From assembly GCA_047629355.1 (NCBI GenBank), contig JBLHWU010000049.1:1-32405 (forward strand): a DNA stretch of 32,405 nucleotides, in the 5' to 3' direction. Each line of letters starts with the position of its first letter. The first letter of the stretch is position 1. Below the pieces are notes generated by a model. The model was not told the DNA's origin, did not search any database, and was given only the letters and a program-made list of their open reading frames with translations. This document shows, one piece after another, positions 1 through 10,200 of this stretch. This DNA is from CAYUNA01 sp047629355 (GTDB lineage: Bacteria > Bacteroidota > Bacteroidia > Chitinophagales > Saprospiraceae). Position numbers and translations under genes: made by a program.

Positions 1-2
1 CT

Positions 3-1895
3 TTTTCCGAACCCTCTATTTTATTGATTGAAGGCACTTATGTTACCCATTTGAAGAAGATTGATGTGCAGATTTTTTTAAATAAAAACTATAAAGATAC
101 CTACGAAGCGCGCATGGACCGAGGGCGCGACCAAGGGACTGATTTTGTAGAAAAAGTATTGGCGATAGAACACGAACTCATTGCACCAGATGCTGAAAAA
201 GCAACGCTGTTAATTGATAAAGATTACCAAATAACTTCCGTCGTCAAACAAAGCAATTGGTGGAAAGAAAGCATTATGTATCAGATTTATCCGCGAAGCT
301 TTCAGGATAGTGATGGCGATGGATTTGGTGATTTGCAGGGCATTATTTCGCGACTGGATTATATTGCAGATTTGGGCGTGAATTTGATTTGGTTAAGTCC
401 CGTTTATCCAACGCCAGACAAGGATTATGGCTATGACATTAGTGATTATTACGGCATTGATGAGCGATACGGGACGATGGCTGATTTTGAGGAATTGTTA
501 GAAAAAGTGCATCAAAAAGGCATGAAATTAATCATGGATTTGGTCGTTAATCATAGTTCTGACCAGCATGCGTTTTTTCAAAAAAGCAGAGCCTCAAAAG
601 ACAATGAATACCGCGATTATTACATTTGGCGCGACAATATTGATGGCAATCCACCGAACAACTGGCTGGCGTTTTTTGGTGGTCCCGCTTGGACATTAGA
701 CCCTTTGACCGATAGTTGGTATTTACAATTATTTACGCCTGAACAGCCTGATTTTAATTGGGAAAACCCAAAGGTTCGGGAAGAGGTTTATAAAAATATG
801 ACCTATTGGTTAGACAAAGGTGTGGATGGTTTTAGAATGGATGTCATTTCGTTGATAAGTAAGCGTCCGGGGTTGCCCAATTGCCCTTCTTCGTCAATTA
901 TGGACATGATAGATTTTTATGCGAACGGACCAAAAATCCACGAGTATTTGCAAGAAATGAATGAAAAAGTATTGAGGAAATATGATATCGTTACGATTGG
1001 GGAAGGACCAGGAATTACCACCGAAGTCGCACTGGATTACATCGGTGAAAATCGCAAGGAACTGAATATGGTCTTTCAGTTAGATTTGATGTTTGGCGAC
1101 CACGGAAGAGGTGGGAAATTTGACATCAATCCCATGTCTATCGTGAAGATGAAGCGGATTTTAGACGGCTGGGATTCAGCGACCGCAGACGGTGGTTGGA
1201 ATAATGTCTTTTTAGACAATCATGATTTCCCCCGCATGGTTTCTCGGTTTGGCAATGACGGCAAATATCGCGAACAGTCTGCAAAAATGCTGGCAACAAT
1301 GCTTTTGACGATGCGCGGAACACCCTGTATTTACCAAGGTAGCGAAATCGGCATGACCAATGTTGCCTTCGACAATCCTGACGATTATAAAGATGTGGAA
1401 GCAGTCAATTATTTTAAAAATATGCGGGAAGAAGGCGGTTCGATGGAAACAGCCTTAAAAAACATGCACATTCAAGGACGCGACAATGTCCGTACGCCAA
1501 TGCAATGGGATGACAGTGTCAATGGTGGATTTAGCACCACTCCTCCGTGGATAAAATCCAATCCAAATTATTCAAGCATCAATGTGGAACAAGCAATAAA
1601 AACAGAAGGTGGTATCTTAGATTATTATAAAAAAATGATTCAATTTAGAACATCTAACTCTGAATTTACGCATGGTGAGTATCATTCTTTGACCCCAAAT
1701 CATCCGACGCTTTATTGCTACGAGAGGATTTGGAATGAAGTGTCCTTTATTATTTGTTTGAATTTTTCATCAGAACAACAAACGATACCAGCTGATTTAA
1801 AATTAGCTACTTTCAATGGCGTATTTGGGAATATTAATGCGCCTAATAAAGATATTTTACAACCATGGGAAGGAACTATTTATTGCAATAAATAA
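3..1895 (+). CDS. P-loop kinase-like / GH13 alpha-glucosidase fusion, 5' end missing
   Basis: The reading frame is open to the left edge, so the protein is truncated here; a TTG at 24 is not a convincing start. Numbering from that TTG, residues 1-70 resemble the C-terminal part of uridine-kinase-type P-loop kinases: a Walker-B-like ILLIEGTYV strand, then FLNKNYKDTYEARMDRGRD and FVEKVLAIEHELI. From residue 80 it is a GH13 oligo-1,6-glucosidase/alpha-glucosidase. Region I is DLVVNH (D172, N176, H177), region II is GFRMDV with nucleophile D273, region III is IGEGPG with acid/base E327, and region IV is FLDNHD (399-401). The QWDDSVNGGF motif is also typical of this subfamily. The enzyme would hydrolyse alpha-glucosidic bonds of short malto- or isomalto-oligosaccharides, probably in the cytoplasm, since no signal peptide is visible in the part present. 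The glucosidase call is firm. The kinase-like part rests on a short stretch. Confidence 0.9.
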   Translation, partial: FSEPSILLIEGTYVTHLKKIDVQIFLNKNYKDTYEARMDRGRDQGTDFVEKVLAIEHELIAPDAEKATLLIDKDYQITSVVKQSNWWKESIMYQIYPRSFQDSDGDGFGDLQGIISRLDYIADLGVNLIWLSPVYPTPDKDYGYDISDYYGIDERYGTMADFEELLEKVHQKGMKLIMDLVVNHSSDQHAFFQKSRASKDNEYRDYYIWRDNIDGNPPNNWLAFFGGPAWTLDPLTDSWYLQLFTPEQPDFNWENPKVREEVYKNMTYWLDKGVDGFRMDVISLISKRPGLPNCPSSSIMDMIDFYANGPKIHEYLQEMNEKVLRKYDIVTIGEGPGITTEVALDYIGENRKELNMVFQLDLMFGDHGRGGKFDINPMSIVKMKRILDGWDSATADGGWNNVFLDNHDFPRMVSRFGNDGKYREQSAKMLATMLLTMRGTPCIYQGSEIGMTNVAFDNPDDYKDVEAVNYFKNMREEGGSMETALKNMHIQGRDNVRTPMQWDDSVNGGFSTTPPWIKSNPNYSSINVEQAIKTEGGILDYYKKMIQFRTSNSEFTHGEYHSLTPNHPTLYCYERIWNEVSFIICLNFSSEQQTIPADLKLATFNGVFGNINAPNKDILQPWEGTIYCNK

Positions 1896-2311
1896 ACAGT
1901 TTTTATAAAAAAACACCCATTTTTATTGCTTTATTAACGAATAAATTAGTAAATGTTTTGTTTCCTGAATAGCAATATTGAAAGTATACTTCATTTTTTT
2001 ATTGTAAAAAAATTTTGAATTGTAGAAATTATTTTAGATATTTGCCTTATTCTTTGAGTGTATTTTTTATACTAAATAAATCTTGGTTAACAATTTTATC
2101 AGCAATATACATCTTCTTTTTTAAATCATTTTTCATAATACTTGTATCATTTTTTGGTACGCCAAATAGAATATTTAGCTCAATGCTTCACTGCATATTT
2201 GAGGTTCATTTATAAAACTGTCCAACACGGACTCATGGCTTCCAAGCCTTAATAAAACAAAAGTATTTATCTGTTTTTTTTTACTAATTTTAATCTAAAT
2301 TATAGTAGTGT
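1896..2311. other. AT-rich intergenic region upstream of susC-like gene
   Basis: This 416-base, very AT-rich spacer has no gene I can support. Two short stem-loops lie close to the transporter gene: GTCC/GGAC at 2220-2232 and GGCTT/AAGCC at 2237-2248. They could belong to the transporter's leader. No clear TAnnTTTG promoter box was found. A small open frame at 2015-2215 consists of Phe/Ile/Leu-rich AT-driven sequence and is not called. Confidence 0.4.
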
Positions 2312-5300
2312 ATGAAACTTAAATTCAATATTTTTTTGCGCTGTCTTTCGATGCTCCTTTTGATAGGAGGTCTTAGCAGCACTGCATTAGCGCAGCGTAC
2401 CATTTCAGGTACGATTACCGATGCAGAATCAGGTGACCCGTTAATCGGGGCAAACGTATTGGTTGTCGGTTCCTCAGTTGGTACGGTAACTGATATCGAC
2501 GGTAAATACTCGTTGAATGCGCCTGCGGACGCTAAACAGGTAGAAATTTCTTATACAGGATACTCGACTCGTACGGTTGATATGGGTGCATCGAATGTGA
2601 TGGACTTTAAATTATCTTCTGGTGAGTTGTTGGATGAAATCGTGGTTATTGGTTATGGAACGCAAAAACGTTCTGATGTAACTGGTGCAATTTCTACGAT
2701 TAGTGCTAAAGACTTTAACGCAGGTATCATCACCAATCCTGATCAATTGATTCAGGGTAAAGTAGCGGGTGTACAAGTAACTAACAATAGTGGTGCGCCA
2801 GGTGGTGCGTCTACGGTTCGGATTCGGGGTGTCTCTTCGATTCGTTCTGGTAGTGAGCCATTGTATGTAGTTGACGGTGTACCTTTGGATGGTCGTACAG
2901 CGACTCCTGGTTTGAACGGTACTGACTTGGGAAATTTCCCTGGAGTAAACCCATTGACTTTCTTGAACACTTCTGATATTGCTTCGATTGACATCTTGAA
3001 AGATGCTTCTGCTGCAGCTATTTATGGTTCTCGTGGTGCAAATGGCGTAATCTTGATTACAACTAAAAAAGGTATCCCAGGCAAAACTGTAGTAGAAGTT
3101 CAAATGGGTGCGGGTATTAGTAATATTGCAAATACCTATGATGTATTAGATGGTGACGGCTATCGTTCTGCTCTAAACCGTTATAACGGTGCAGCAGCGA
3201 CTCCAGCAGACCGACCATTTATTGTTCGAGACGAAGAAGGAAATCCTGTTTTAGCAAACGGTAATGAGCAATTATTGGGTGATGAAGGTCAAAGTGTAGA
3301 TGCGCAAGATGAAATCATGCAAACGGGTATCACACAAAACTACAGTATTGCCTTCAGTGGAGGTAACGAAGATGGAAATTACCGACTTTCAGCAGGCTAT
3401 CAAGACCAAGAAGGTATTGTTAAGAAAACAGGCTTGAAAAAGTATGTAGCTTCTTTACGTGGTAACTATAAATTGTTGGATAGCAAGCGTTTGAACTTAG
3501 ATTATAATGTAACCGTTTCGCATGTTAAACTACAATCTGCACCGATTTCTACTGATGCTGGTTTTACTGGTAACTTGGTTGGTCAGGCTCTACAGTGGAA
3601 TCCAACGAGTCCATTATACGATGCTGATAGCGATACTGGCTTCAATATTTTGAAAGGTTCTTCGACAATTAATCCAGTAGCGATGTCTGCTGCTTATGAA
3701 GACGAATCTAACACAACCAATGTATTTGCGTGGATTGCACCATCTTTCGAGATTGTAGATGGATTGACTTATAAATTCAATTACAGTATTTTTCACGGTA
3801 TTGGTGACAGAAATGTATCTATCAACCGTTTCATCAACTTGCAAAATGTAGAAGATAGAGGATTTGCAGCAGTTGGAACTCAAAAATTAACGACTCAGTA
3901 TCTTGCTCATACTTTAAACTATGAGACTAAGTTAGCTGGTAATAACTTATCTTTATTGGGTGGTTTTGAATACATCAACTTTTCTAATAAAGGAACTGGA
4001 ATTACAGGTCGTGATTTTGAAAACAATGGCATTGCTTATACCGACCAATTGCAAGGATCATCTGATGCAAACCGTTTGGTTAGTTCTTTTAATGAAATCG
4101 AATCTGAGCTACAGTCATTTTTTGGTCGAGTAAATTATGATATTCAAGGTAAATATTTGTTCACAGCAACTGTGCGTGCCGATGGCTCAAGTAAATTTGG
4201 TGAAAACAACAAATATGGTATTTTCCCATCTTTCGCTGCTGCTTGGAATATTACAAATGAAGATTTTGCTCCAGCAATTTTTGACCGTTTAAAACTACGG
4301 GCTGGTTGGGGTATTACAGGTAATCAAGAATTTCCTGCCGGTGCTTCTCAAAGACAGTTTACTGTACAGAATGGAGGAGGAACTACAGAAACAACTGCTG
4401 CTAATCCAGATTTGCAATGGGAAGAAAGTACTACTTTTAACGTAGGAATAGATTTCGCTATCGCCAATTATCGCTTAGTAGGTTCTGTTGAATATTTCAA
4501 TAGAACGACTAGTGACCTTCTTTTCAGCGGTGCTTTAGCAGCACCTGCTCCAAATATTTCTATCTTTAGAAACCTTCCTGGTGAAATTGTCAATTCAGGA
4601 GTTGAATTGGCATTGAGTGCTATTTTGGTAGATAAAGGTAACTTGACTTGGGATTTAGGAGCAAATGTAGCTTTCATTAAGAACGAATTGAGAAATTTCC
4701 CTCAAATTGAGGAAGTTGGTGGATTGTTTGGACAAGGTATTTCTGGTACAACTGCTCAACGTTTTGTAGATGGACAACCACTATATAGCTGGTACACTAG
4801 AGATTTCATTGAAATTGGAGATGACGGACAAAGCATTTATGCTGAAAATGAAGCAAGAAAGTATTTAGGTGATCCACTTCCTGATATGCTTTTGGGTGTT
4901 TTTACAAACGTAAAATACCAAGGATTTAGTTTGAATCTTGCGTTCAATGGTTCTTTTGGTCAAACAATTTATAATAATACGGCTAACACCGTAATTGGAA
5001 TTGGTAACTTAGGTACTCGTAATATAGATGCAGCTTTGTTAGATGGTGATGTTTTAGAAGCGCCTTCTAATGCAATTAAAGCTTCTGATCGATACATTGA
5101 AAGTGCAGATTACATCAGGTTGAACAACGCTACACTTGCTTACCAATTTGGTGATGTTTGGGGCTTGAAAGGCTTGCAAGTTTCTATTACTGGTCAAAAT
5201 TTATTAGTAATTACGGACTATTCAGGTTTTGATCCAGAAATCAATACTGTAAATACGAATGCTAACGGTGTTCCATCTTTCGGTATTGAATATACTCCTT

Positions 5301-5347
5301 ATCCAACGGCAAGAACTTTTCTTGTGGGTGTAGGATTTAAATTTTAA
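2312..5347 (+). CDS. SusC/RagA-family TonB-dependent outer membrane transporter
   Basis: At 1011 residues the protein has the usual SusC size. Residues 1-28 form a signal peptide ending ALAQ. Residues 29-97 are a carboxypeptidase-D-regulatory-like domain (ISGTITDAESGDPLIGANV). The SusC signature DEIVVIGYGTQKRSDVTGAI follows, then a plug domain with GKVAGVQV, VRIRGVSS, LYVVDGVPL and DILKDASAAAIYGSRGANG. The rest is beta-barrel ending in aromatic GVGFKF, as expected for outer-membrane insertion. With the SusD-like lipoprotein just downstream it should form a TonB-driven 'pedal-bin' importer. The substrate cannot be read from sequence; the upstream glucosidase makes a glucan possible, while the downstream oxidation genes point elsewhere. 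The leader is A/T-rich without a Shine-Dalgarno, normal for the phylum. Confidence 0.96.
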   Translation: MKLKFNIFLRCLSMLLLIGGLSSTALAQRTISGTITDAESGDPLIGANVLVVGSSVGTVTDIDGKYSLNAPADAKQVEISYTGYSTRTVDMGASNVMDFKLSSGELLDEIVVIGYGTQKRSDVTGAISTISAKDFNAGIITNPDQLIQGKVAGVQVTNNSGAPGGASTVRIRGVSSIRSGSEPLYVVDGVPLDGRTATPGLNGTDLGNFPGVNPLTFLNTSDIASIDILKDASAAAIYGSRGANGVILITTKKGIPGKTVVEVQMGAGISNIANTYDVLDGDGYRSALNRYNGAAATPADRPFIVRDEEGNPVLANGNEQLLGDEGQSVDAQDEIMQTGITQNYSIAFSGGNEDGNYRLSAGYQDQEGIVKKTGLKKYVASLRGNYKLLDSKRLNLDYNVTVSHVKLQSAPISTDAGFTGNLVGQALQWNPTSPLYDADSDTGFNILKGSSTINPVAMSAAYEDESNTTNVFAWIAPSFEIVDGLTYKFNYSIFHGIGDRNVSINRFINLQNVEDRGFAAVGTQKLTTQYLAHTLNYETKLAGNNLSLLGGFEYINFSNKGTGITGRDFENNGIAYTDQLQGSSDANRLVSSFNEIESELQSFFGRVNYDIQGKYLFTATVRADGSSKFGENNKYGIFPSFAAAWNITNEDFAPAIFDRLKLRAGWGITGNQEFPAGASQRQFTVQNGGGTTETTAANPDLQWEESTTFNVGIDFAIANYRLVGSVEYFNRTTSDLLFSGALAAPAPNISIFRNLPGEIVNSGVELALSAILVDKGNLTWDLGANVAFIKNELRNFPQIEEVGGLFGQGISGTTAQRFVDGQPLYSWYTRDFIEIGDDGQSIYAENEARKYLGDPLPDMLLGVFTNVKYQGFSLNLAFNGSFGQTIYNNTANTVIGIGNLGTRNIDAALLDGDVLEAPSNAIKASDRYIESADYIRLNNATLAYQFGDVWGLKGLQVSITGQNLLVITDYSGFDPEINTVNTNANGVPSFGIEYTPYPTARTFLVGVGFKF

Positions 5348-5385
5348 ACCAAGATTGATTTTTAGGATTATAATTTGAAGTCAGT

Positions 5386-5440
5386 TTTTAGCGGGTGTTT
5401 ACCATTTTACAGTTTTAATGATGGTAAACACCTACTAAAA
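5386..5440. repeat. Long hairpin between susC- and susD-like genes
   Basis: Positions 5386-5405 and 5421-5440 are inverted repeats that pair over 20 bases with two mismatches, around a 15-base loop. The core is GGTGTTTACCAT/ATGGTAAACACC. The right arm ends in AAAA, not a U-tract, so it is not a standard intrinsic terminator on either strand. It may be an mRNA processing or stability hairpin that sets unequal expression of the two genes. Confidence 0.7.
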
Positions 5441-5544
5441 CAAAGAACTTTACTAATTTTAAATTAAAAAGAGTGTTAGAATAGCTACTGCATTTTATGC
5501 AAAAAATTTAACACTTAGATTTAACAATTTTTAAAAAATATAAA

Positions 5545-7068
5545 ATGAAATTAAATAATTTTGTTTACGCTTTTCTTCTACTTGGCTTTTTGTCAAGTTG
5601 TTCTGACTTAGAAGAGGAACTATCTGACACAGTAAGTGCAGAAGTTGCTTTGGAAGGAGATGTGGATGTAGATGCTCTTTTAGCGGGTGTTTATAATGGA
5701 TTACAATCTCCTTATCAAGACCAAGCAGGAGTTTGGGCAGCAAGTCAGTTTCCTTCTGACGAAACACTCGGACCTACTCGTGGACCAGACTGGGATGACA
5801 ATGGGGTATGGAGAGTATTACATGACCACACTTGGGATGCAGACCATGCCTTTTTGGGTGCAACTTTTAATAGTTTATTACAACTTGTTTACAGTACTTC
5901 TGTAATTATAGAAGAAGCAAACCCAACGCCAGAACAAGCTGCCGAAGCTCGTTTTTTACGTGCTTTTGCAATGTTTACTGTTCTTGACGGATGGAATCAA
6001 GTACCTTTCCGTGAAAACTTGAAAGATTTTGCGCTTGATCCAATAGTTTTCACTGGTAATGACGCTTTAGACTTCATAATTAGTGAAGTAGAAAAAGCAC
6101 AAGCTGACCTTCCTGATGGGCCTGCTTCTCGCGCCAACAAAAATGCTGCTAAAGTATTATTAATGAAAGCGTATTTGAACAAAGGAGTTATTGCCAATCG
6201 TGCTAATCCAAGTTTCGAAACTGCTGATATGACCAGAGTTGTTGCTTTGGCTGACGAAATTATCGACGGAGGAAATTATTCTTTGGCTGAAAATGTTTTT
6301 GACAACTTTGCACCTAATAATGGTCAAATTTCTACAGAAAATATTTTTACAGATGAAAATGTAGCAGGACAAGCAGGAGGAAGCGGTAATAGCATCCGTT
6401 CTCGTTGGTTTTGTAGCTTACACTATAACCAAAATCCTTCTGGATGGAATGGTTTTACTACTTTAAGTGCATTTTACGACTCTTTCGAAGATGGTGATAT
6501 GCGTAAATACAATGAATATCCTGGTATCTTTGAAGAAGGTGGTGTAAATAGTGGTTTCTTGATTGGTCAACAGTTTGATGCCGATGGCGTTGCGTTGCAA
6601 GATCGTAAAGGTAATCCATTATCTTATACGCGTGAAGTTGCATTAGTTGAAACTGGTGCTAACTTAGAGGTTACTGGTATTCGTCCACAAAAGTACCCAA
6701 TTGATTATGCCAATGGTGACAATGTTGATAACGACGCTGTTCTTTATCGCTATGCAGATGTTTTGTTGATGAAAGCGGAAGCTTTGTTGCGAAATGGCAA
6801 TGCGGGTGAAGCGACTTCAATCGTTAACGAAATCCGAACTAAGCGGATGACTTCTGAGTTTAGCACAATGAATTTGGAGATGTTGTTGGACGAGCGTGGT
6901 CGTGAGTTGTATTGGGAAGCACACCGTCGTCAAGACCTTATCCGTTTCGGCAAGTTCTTGGATGCGTGGGAAAATAAGCCTGCTACTGGCGAAGAAAGAT
7001 TGTTGTTCCCAATTCCAAATACGGCATTGGCAACTAATCCTAATTTGATGCAGAATCCTGGTTATTAA
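5545..7068 (+). CDS. SusD/RagB-family substrate-binding outer membrane lipoprotein
   Basis: This 507-residue protein begins with a lipoprotein signal (hydrophobic stretch, lipobox LSSC, lipidated C19). Family hallmarks are the helical TPR-like region with AAEARFLRAFAMFTVLDGW, VLLMKAYLN, the late YRYADVLLMKAEALLRNG and NEIRTKR segments, and the C-terminal LLFPIPNTAL ... NPNLMQNPGY ending typical of SusD. It caps the SusC-like barrel from outside and binds the ligand. It lies 197 bases after the transporter with only a hairpin between, so co-transcription is likely, and a strong terminator follows at 7101. A large nucleotide insert or frameshift is not seen. Confidence 0.96.
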   Translation: MKLNNFVYAFLLLGFLSSCSDLEEELSDTVSAEVALEGDVDVDALLAGVYNGLQSPYQDQAGVWAASQFPSDETLGPTRGPDWDDNGVWRVLHDHTWDADHAFLGATFNSLLQLVYSTSVIIEEANPTPEQAAEARFLRAFAMFTVLDGWNQVPFRENLKDFALDPIVFTGNDALDFIISEVEKAQADLPDGPASRANKNAAKVLLMKAYLNKGVIANRANPSFETADMTRVVALADEIIDGGNYSLAENVFDNFAPNNGQISTENIFTDENVAGQAGGSGNSIRSRWFCSLHYNQNPSGWNGFTTLSAFYDSFEDGDMRKYNEYPGIFEEGGVNSGFLIGQQFDADGVALQDRKGNPLSYTREVALVETGANLEVTGIRPQKYPIDYANGDNVDNDAVLYRYADVLLMKAEALLRNGNAGEATSIVNEIRTKRMTSEFSTMNLEMLLDERGRELYWEAHRRQDLIRFGKFLDAWENKPATGEERLLFPIPNTALATNPNLMQNPGY

Positions 7069-7100
7069 TCTTAATTGATTATCGGGATTTATTGATATAA

Positions 7101-7139
7101 AAAACAGGTTGTTCATTGGTTTGGACAACCTGTTTTTTT
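7101..7139 (+). terminator. Intrinsic terminator after susD-like gene
   Basis: A perfect 12-base stem (7101-7112 with 7125-7136, AAAACAGGTTGT/ACAACCTGTTTT) with a 12-base loop runs into a T-tract at 7133-7139. It starts 33 bases after the SusD stop and closes the SusC/SusD transcript. Confidence 0.9.
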
Positions 7140-7179
7140 GTATATTTGCAAAGTTTTACTAAACTTTTAAAGTTTAGTA
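7120..7179 (+). promoter_or_regulatory. Candidate Bacteroidota promoter with palindrome over the start site
   Basis: TTTG at 7120-7123 and TATATTTG at 7141-7148, spaced by 17 bases, fit the phylum's -33/-7 promoter (TTTG, TAnnTTTG). The predicted start is near 7155. A palindrome with 10-base arms and a 3-base centre (7157-7166 / 7170-7179, TACTAAACTT/AAGTTTAGTA) lies exactly there and could be an operator or a 5' hairpin. The promoter overlaps the preceding terminator. Confidence 0.5.
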
Positions 7180-7237
7180 ATCTTAACTTTTTCAGCCAAC
7201 CCTTCCTACACATTTCACCAATAGCGTTTTCAAAACT

Positions 7238-10200
7238 ATGAAGTCAAAACTACTGCTAATTATATGCCTTGCCTGTTGTTTTTCTAATTGTGAAAAAGAA
7301 CCCACCAAAGCCCCTACCCTCTTTGAAAAAATAGCCCCCAAAGATTCTGGCATTTCCTTTATCAACCAAGTCGAAAACACCGAAGGTTTCAACATTTTTA
7401 GTTACCGAAACTTCTACAACGGCGGCGGCGTTTCTACGGGCGATATTAATAACGATGGCTTGGCAGATGTTTATTTCACCAATAATATGGGGAAAAATAA
7501 ACTGTTTTTGAATGAAGAAAATTTCAAATTTAAAGACATTACCGAGACCGCAGGTGTGGGCGGAAAAGGCAACTGGAGCACAGGCGTAGCGATGGTCGAT
7601 ATTAATGCGGATGGATTACTGGATATTTATGTTTGCAATGCAGGTTTTGACCGCGCGGTAAAGGAAGGTGGCAATTCCAAAAATGAATTATTTATTAATA
7701 ACGGGGATAATACGTTTACCGAAAAAGCAGCTGATTATCAACTCGACGAAAATGGCTATACAACTCACGCGGCTTTCTTTGATTACGATATGGATGGCGA
7801 TTTAGATTGTTACATTTTGAACAATAGCTTCATGCCCGTCAATACCTTGAATTATAGCAACAAGCGGAAAGTCTATGCAAAAGACTGGCCAGTTAAAGAT
7901 TTTTTGAAAGGCGGCGGTGATAAATTATTGCGCAATGACGACGGACAGTTCAACGACGTGACCGAAGCAGCAGGGATTTATGGCAGCTTGATTGGTTTTG
8001 GATTGGGCATCACAATTGGCGATGTCAACGGAGATAACTTATTGGATATGTATGTGTCTAATGATTTTTTTGAAAGAGATTACCTTTATCTTAATCAAGG
8101 TGACGGAACGTTTAAAGAAGATATTAAAAATTGGATGGGACACCTTAGCCTCTCTTCAATGGGCGCGGATATGGCGGACATTAACAATGACGGTTACCCC
8201 GAAATTTTCGTTACTGAAATGCTTCCTGAATCTGATTATCGACGAAAAACAACAACGATGTTTGAGAATTACAATACGTATTATCTCAAGCAACAGCGCG
8301 ACTTTTACCACCAATATATGCAAAACACTTTGCAACTGAATAATCAAAACGAAACCTTTAGCGAGATTGCACATTACGCAGGCGTGGCGGCGAGTGATTG
8401 GAGTTGGGGTGCACTGATGTTTGATGCAGACAATGATGGCTACCGGGATATTTACGTTTGCAATGGCGTTTATAATGATGTAACTAACCAAGATTTCATG
8501 GACTTTTTTGCCAATGATGTGATGCAAAAAATAGCTTTAACTGGTAAAAAAGAGGATTTGCAAAATGTTATTGACAATATGCCTTCCGTTCCTCAATTGA
8601 ATAAATTGTACGTGAATAATAAAAACCTGCAATTCAAAGATTTGGGTATAGAATGGGGCTTCGATACGCCAAGTTTTTCCAACGGGGCGGCTTATGCGGA
8701 TTTGGATAATGACGGCGACTTGGATTTGGTGGTTAATAACTTGAATCAGGAAGCGATGGTTTATAAAAATCATGCTGATACATTCTTTAAAAATCATCAT
8801 TTGACCTTGCAGTTAACTGGCGAAGGGGACAATACTTTTGCGATTGGTGCAAAAGCAACTTTATATCGAAAAGCGGATGTTTTGACGACACAACTCATTC
8901 CAACTCGTGGTTTTCAATCCTCTATTGATTATAAAATGGTGTTTGGTTTGGGCGAAGATGCTGAAATTGATTCTTTGGTGGTGACGTGGCCGAATTTGCG
9001 GAAAACCGTTATTTTAAATCCACCAATTGATACTTTATTAAAAATTTCTATTCAAAATACATCCAACCAAATTGCAAAAAATAATGCTACTCAAGAAGCG
9101 ACCAATCCAATTTTAAAATCAATAAAAAACGATTTTGCAATTCCTCAAGAAGACCAATTTATTGATTTTTTTCAAGAAGGGCTGACCATGCGGATGCTTT
9201 CCCGAGAAGGTCCAGCCACTGCAATCGGCGATGTGAATGGAGATGGACGAGATGATGTTTTTATTGGAGGGGCAAGTGGAAAATTTGCTAATTTATATCT
9301 ACAGACAAATAACGGTTTCAAACCTAAAGCACAATTAACTTTTGAAAAAATTGGAGACGGAGAAGATACCGCTGCTGCTTTTTTTGATGCAGATAAAGAC
9401 GGTGATTTGGATTTATACATTGGAACGGGTGGCAACAACCGCGCAGCAGGAACACCCGATATGCAAGACCGTTTTTTGATAAATGATGGCAAAGGTAATT
9501 TTACACAAGTAGAAAAAGCCCTACCAATTAACGGTTTCAATACCTCAATTGTGCTGCCTTATGACTTTGATGGCGATGGCGATTTAGATTTATTTGTGGG
9601 AAGTCGCAGCGTGCCGAATCAATATGGGATGCCTGCACGAAGTTATCTTTTTGACAATGATGGAAATGGAAAATTCACGGACGTGACGCGCGATAAAGCC
9701 GCTGATTTAATGAAATTAGGAATGGTCACTTCCGCAACGTTAACAGATATTGATGGAGACAATCAACCTGAATTACTAATCGTTGGAGAATGGATGTCAC
9801 CGAAAATTTTCAGTATAGAAAGCGGGAAATTGATAAAAACAGCCAATCCGTTATCCAATTACTCCGGTTGGTGGTACGCCGTGGAAACCGCTGATTTGGA
9901 TGGGGACGGCGACCAAGATTTAGTGATGGGCAATCGAGGGGAGAATTTCTACCTCGCTGGTACTGCTGATAAACCCATTAAATTATGGGTTTATGATTAT
10001 GATAAAAACGGAACGGTTGAAAAAATAATGACGCAGCAAATTGATGGAAAAGATATGCCTGTGGCCATGAAAAAGGAATTGACAGGACAAATTAATAGTC
10101 TTAAAAAACAGAGCCTGAGGCATACAGAATATGCGATAAAATCTATTCAAGATTTATTTCCCAAAGAGATTTTGGATAAGGCTTATGTGATGGAAGGCAA

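Noticed and set aside
2015..2215. 66-codon open frame upstream of the SusC-like gene
   Set aside because: It is Phe/Ile/Leu-rich sequence driven by local AT content, starts at TTG and has no recognisable domain.
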